A stretch of 64,000 nucleotides of DNA from Berberis thunbergii (lineage: Eukaryota > Streptophyta > Magnoliopsida > Ranunculales > Berberidaceae). The stretch spans positions 372,001 to 436,000 of the forward strand of contig QNQO01000677.1 in the NCBI GenBank assembly GCA_003290165.1, in the 5' to 3' direction. This document shows, piece by piece, positions 63,359 to 64,000 of this stretch. A program made the translations under genes and the position numbers. The notes beneath the pieces were generated by a model, which did not search any database, was not told where the DNA came from, and saw only the letters and a program-made list of their open reading frames with translations. Numbering within the stretch: the stretch's first letter is position 1; each line of letters opens with the position of its first letter.

Positions 63359-64000
63359 TGTTTCATCATATGAATTCAATTCATGCTTTCTGCTCCTATT
63401 TCTTAAGCACAAGATTATATAAGTTTCTATACTTACAATTTATCTAATAAGCTCCTAACAATGTTTTACATATTATTAGTCTAAGTTTCATTTTTGGTTT
63501 GCTAGATATTTGGTGTTTCATTTAAATATGGATTCCTTATATGCTTTTAAATCCACATTTGGTTCTTAGGTCACTAGTATACTTAAGCTTGAAATCAATT
63601 TGCTCATAATGTCATATTTTCCATCCTGAGGTGAGATTAATATCTACCTTAGGACGTGTTAACAAATTTGGAAAAGATTAATCTAAGAGTGGCCCAATGG
63701 TGCCATCTCCTCGTGATGGTAAACTCAAAGCCCTAACTCTAACATTTAAGTTTTACTTTGCAGTTTTATTTCAACCACTTCACAATCACTTCTTTTCTAA
63801 GTAGGTTAAGTTTCAAAAGAGATTTGAAGATTAGTTTTTTGAATTTTATAGCCCTCCTTGTGGGATTCGACCTGTACTCGCCATTATCTAACTTAATAGA
63901 TAACCGTGCACCTGTGATAAGATTTGAGATCGATCAGTATTAATGGTGGAAATGGGTCATATGTCGTGTCATAATTGGACCGTGTTGCATTATAATATTG
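63359..64000. other. Right-edge region with retrotransposon-like words
   Basis: AT-rich, no gene. CTCCTTGTGGGATTCGACC near 63855-63873 resembles a sequence common near LTRs of plant Gypsy elements, but no LTR ends were defined. The element, if real, may extend beyond the window. Confidence 0.35.

Overview
This is a window of plant nuclear DNA, almost certainly eudicot. It is AT-rich and intron-rich, every host gene has GT-AG introns, and the recognisable proteins are all plant families. Most of the window is transposable-element (TE) debris and simple repeats. No bacterial operons, CRISPR arrays, rRNA genes or convincing tRNA genes were seen. The species cannot be named from the sequence alone.

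Region by region. 1-1.3 kb: left-running Copia retrotransposon remnant (gag, primer-binding site, LTR). 1.9-5.0 kb: intact nine-exon aldehyde dehydrogenase gene of the ALDH2C4 type (+). 5.7-12.7 kb: mosaic SABATH methyltransferase pseudogene (-) whose intron carries a GC-rich foldback element and a full-length but dead Copia element (6781-12130, TSD GTAAT); a CACTA MITE sits inside that element's 5' LTR. 14.2-15.0 kb: AMT2-type ammonium transporter pseudogene (+). 16.0-20.8 kb: intact seven-exon PRMT10 (-). 24.9-32.2 kb: intact 13-coding-exon SR-cyclophilin of the CYP95/CYP63 type (-). 33.8-36.0 kb: plant-mobile-domain pseudogene (+), followed by palindromic repeats. 38.1-41.0 kb: Harbinger-like element (17-bp TIRs, TTA TSD) carrying exons of a GH9 endoglucanase, a Pack-type gene capture. 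41.3-45.0 kb: Mutator transposase fused to an OTU protease domain (-), split by a solo LTR with a TCATG TSD. 45.4-55.1 kb: tandem direct duplication of a 4-5.5 kb unit holding cytochrome c oxidase subunit 5b (COX5b) exon fragments, MITEs and Helitron-like repeats. 55-59.5 kb: more Helitron-like units and foldbacks. 59.6-60.4 kb: third COX5b-derived locus with an open four-exon reading frame. 61-64 kb: an hAT-type MITE, a SINE with a perfect 13-bp TSD, and AT-rich filler.

The three intact genes (ALDH2C4-like, PRMT10, CYP95-like) are unrelated housekeeping or metabolic genes and do not form a pathway; they are islands between TE blocks. The main interest is the layered insertion history: nested elements with precise target-site duplications, captured host exons, and repeated copies of a nuclear gene for a mitochondrial protein. 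Exon coordinates were worked out by hand from splice consensus and reading phase. Coding exons add up to whole codons for all three intact genes.
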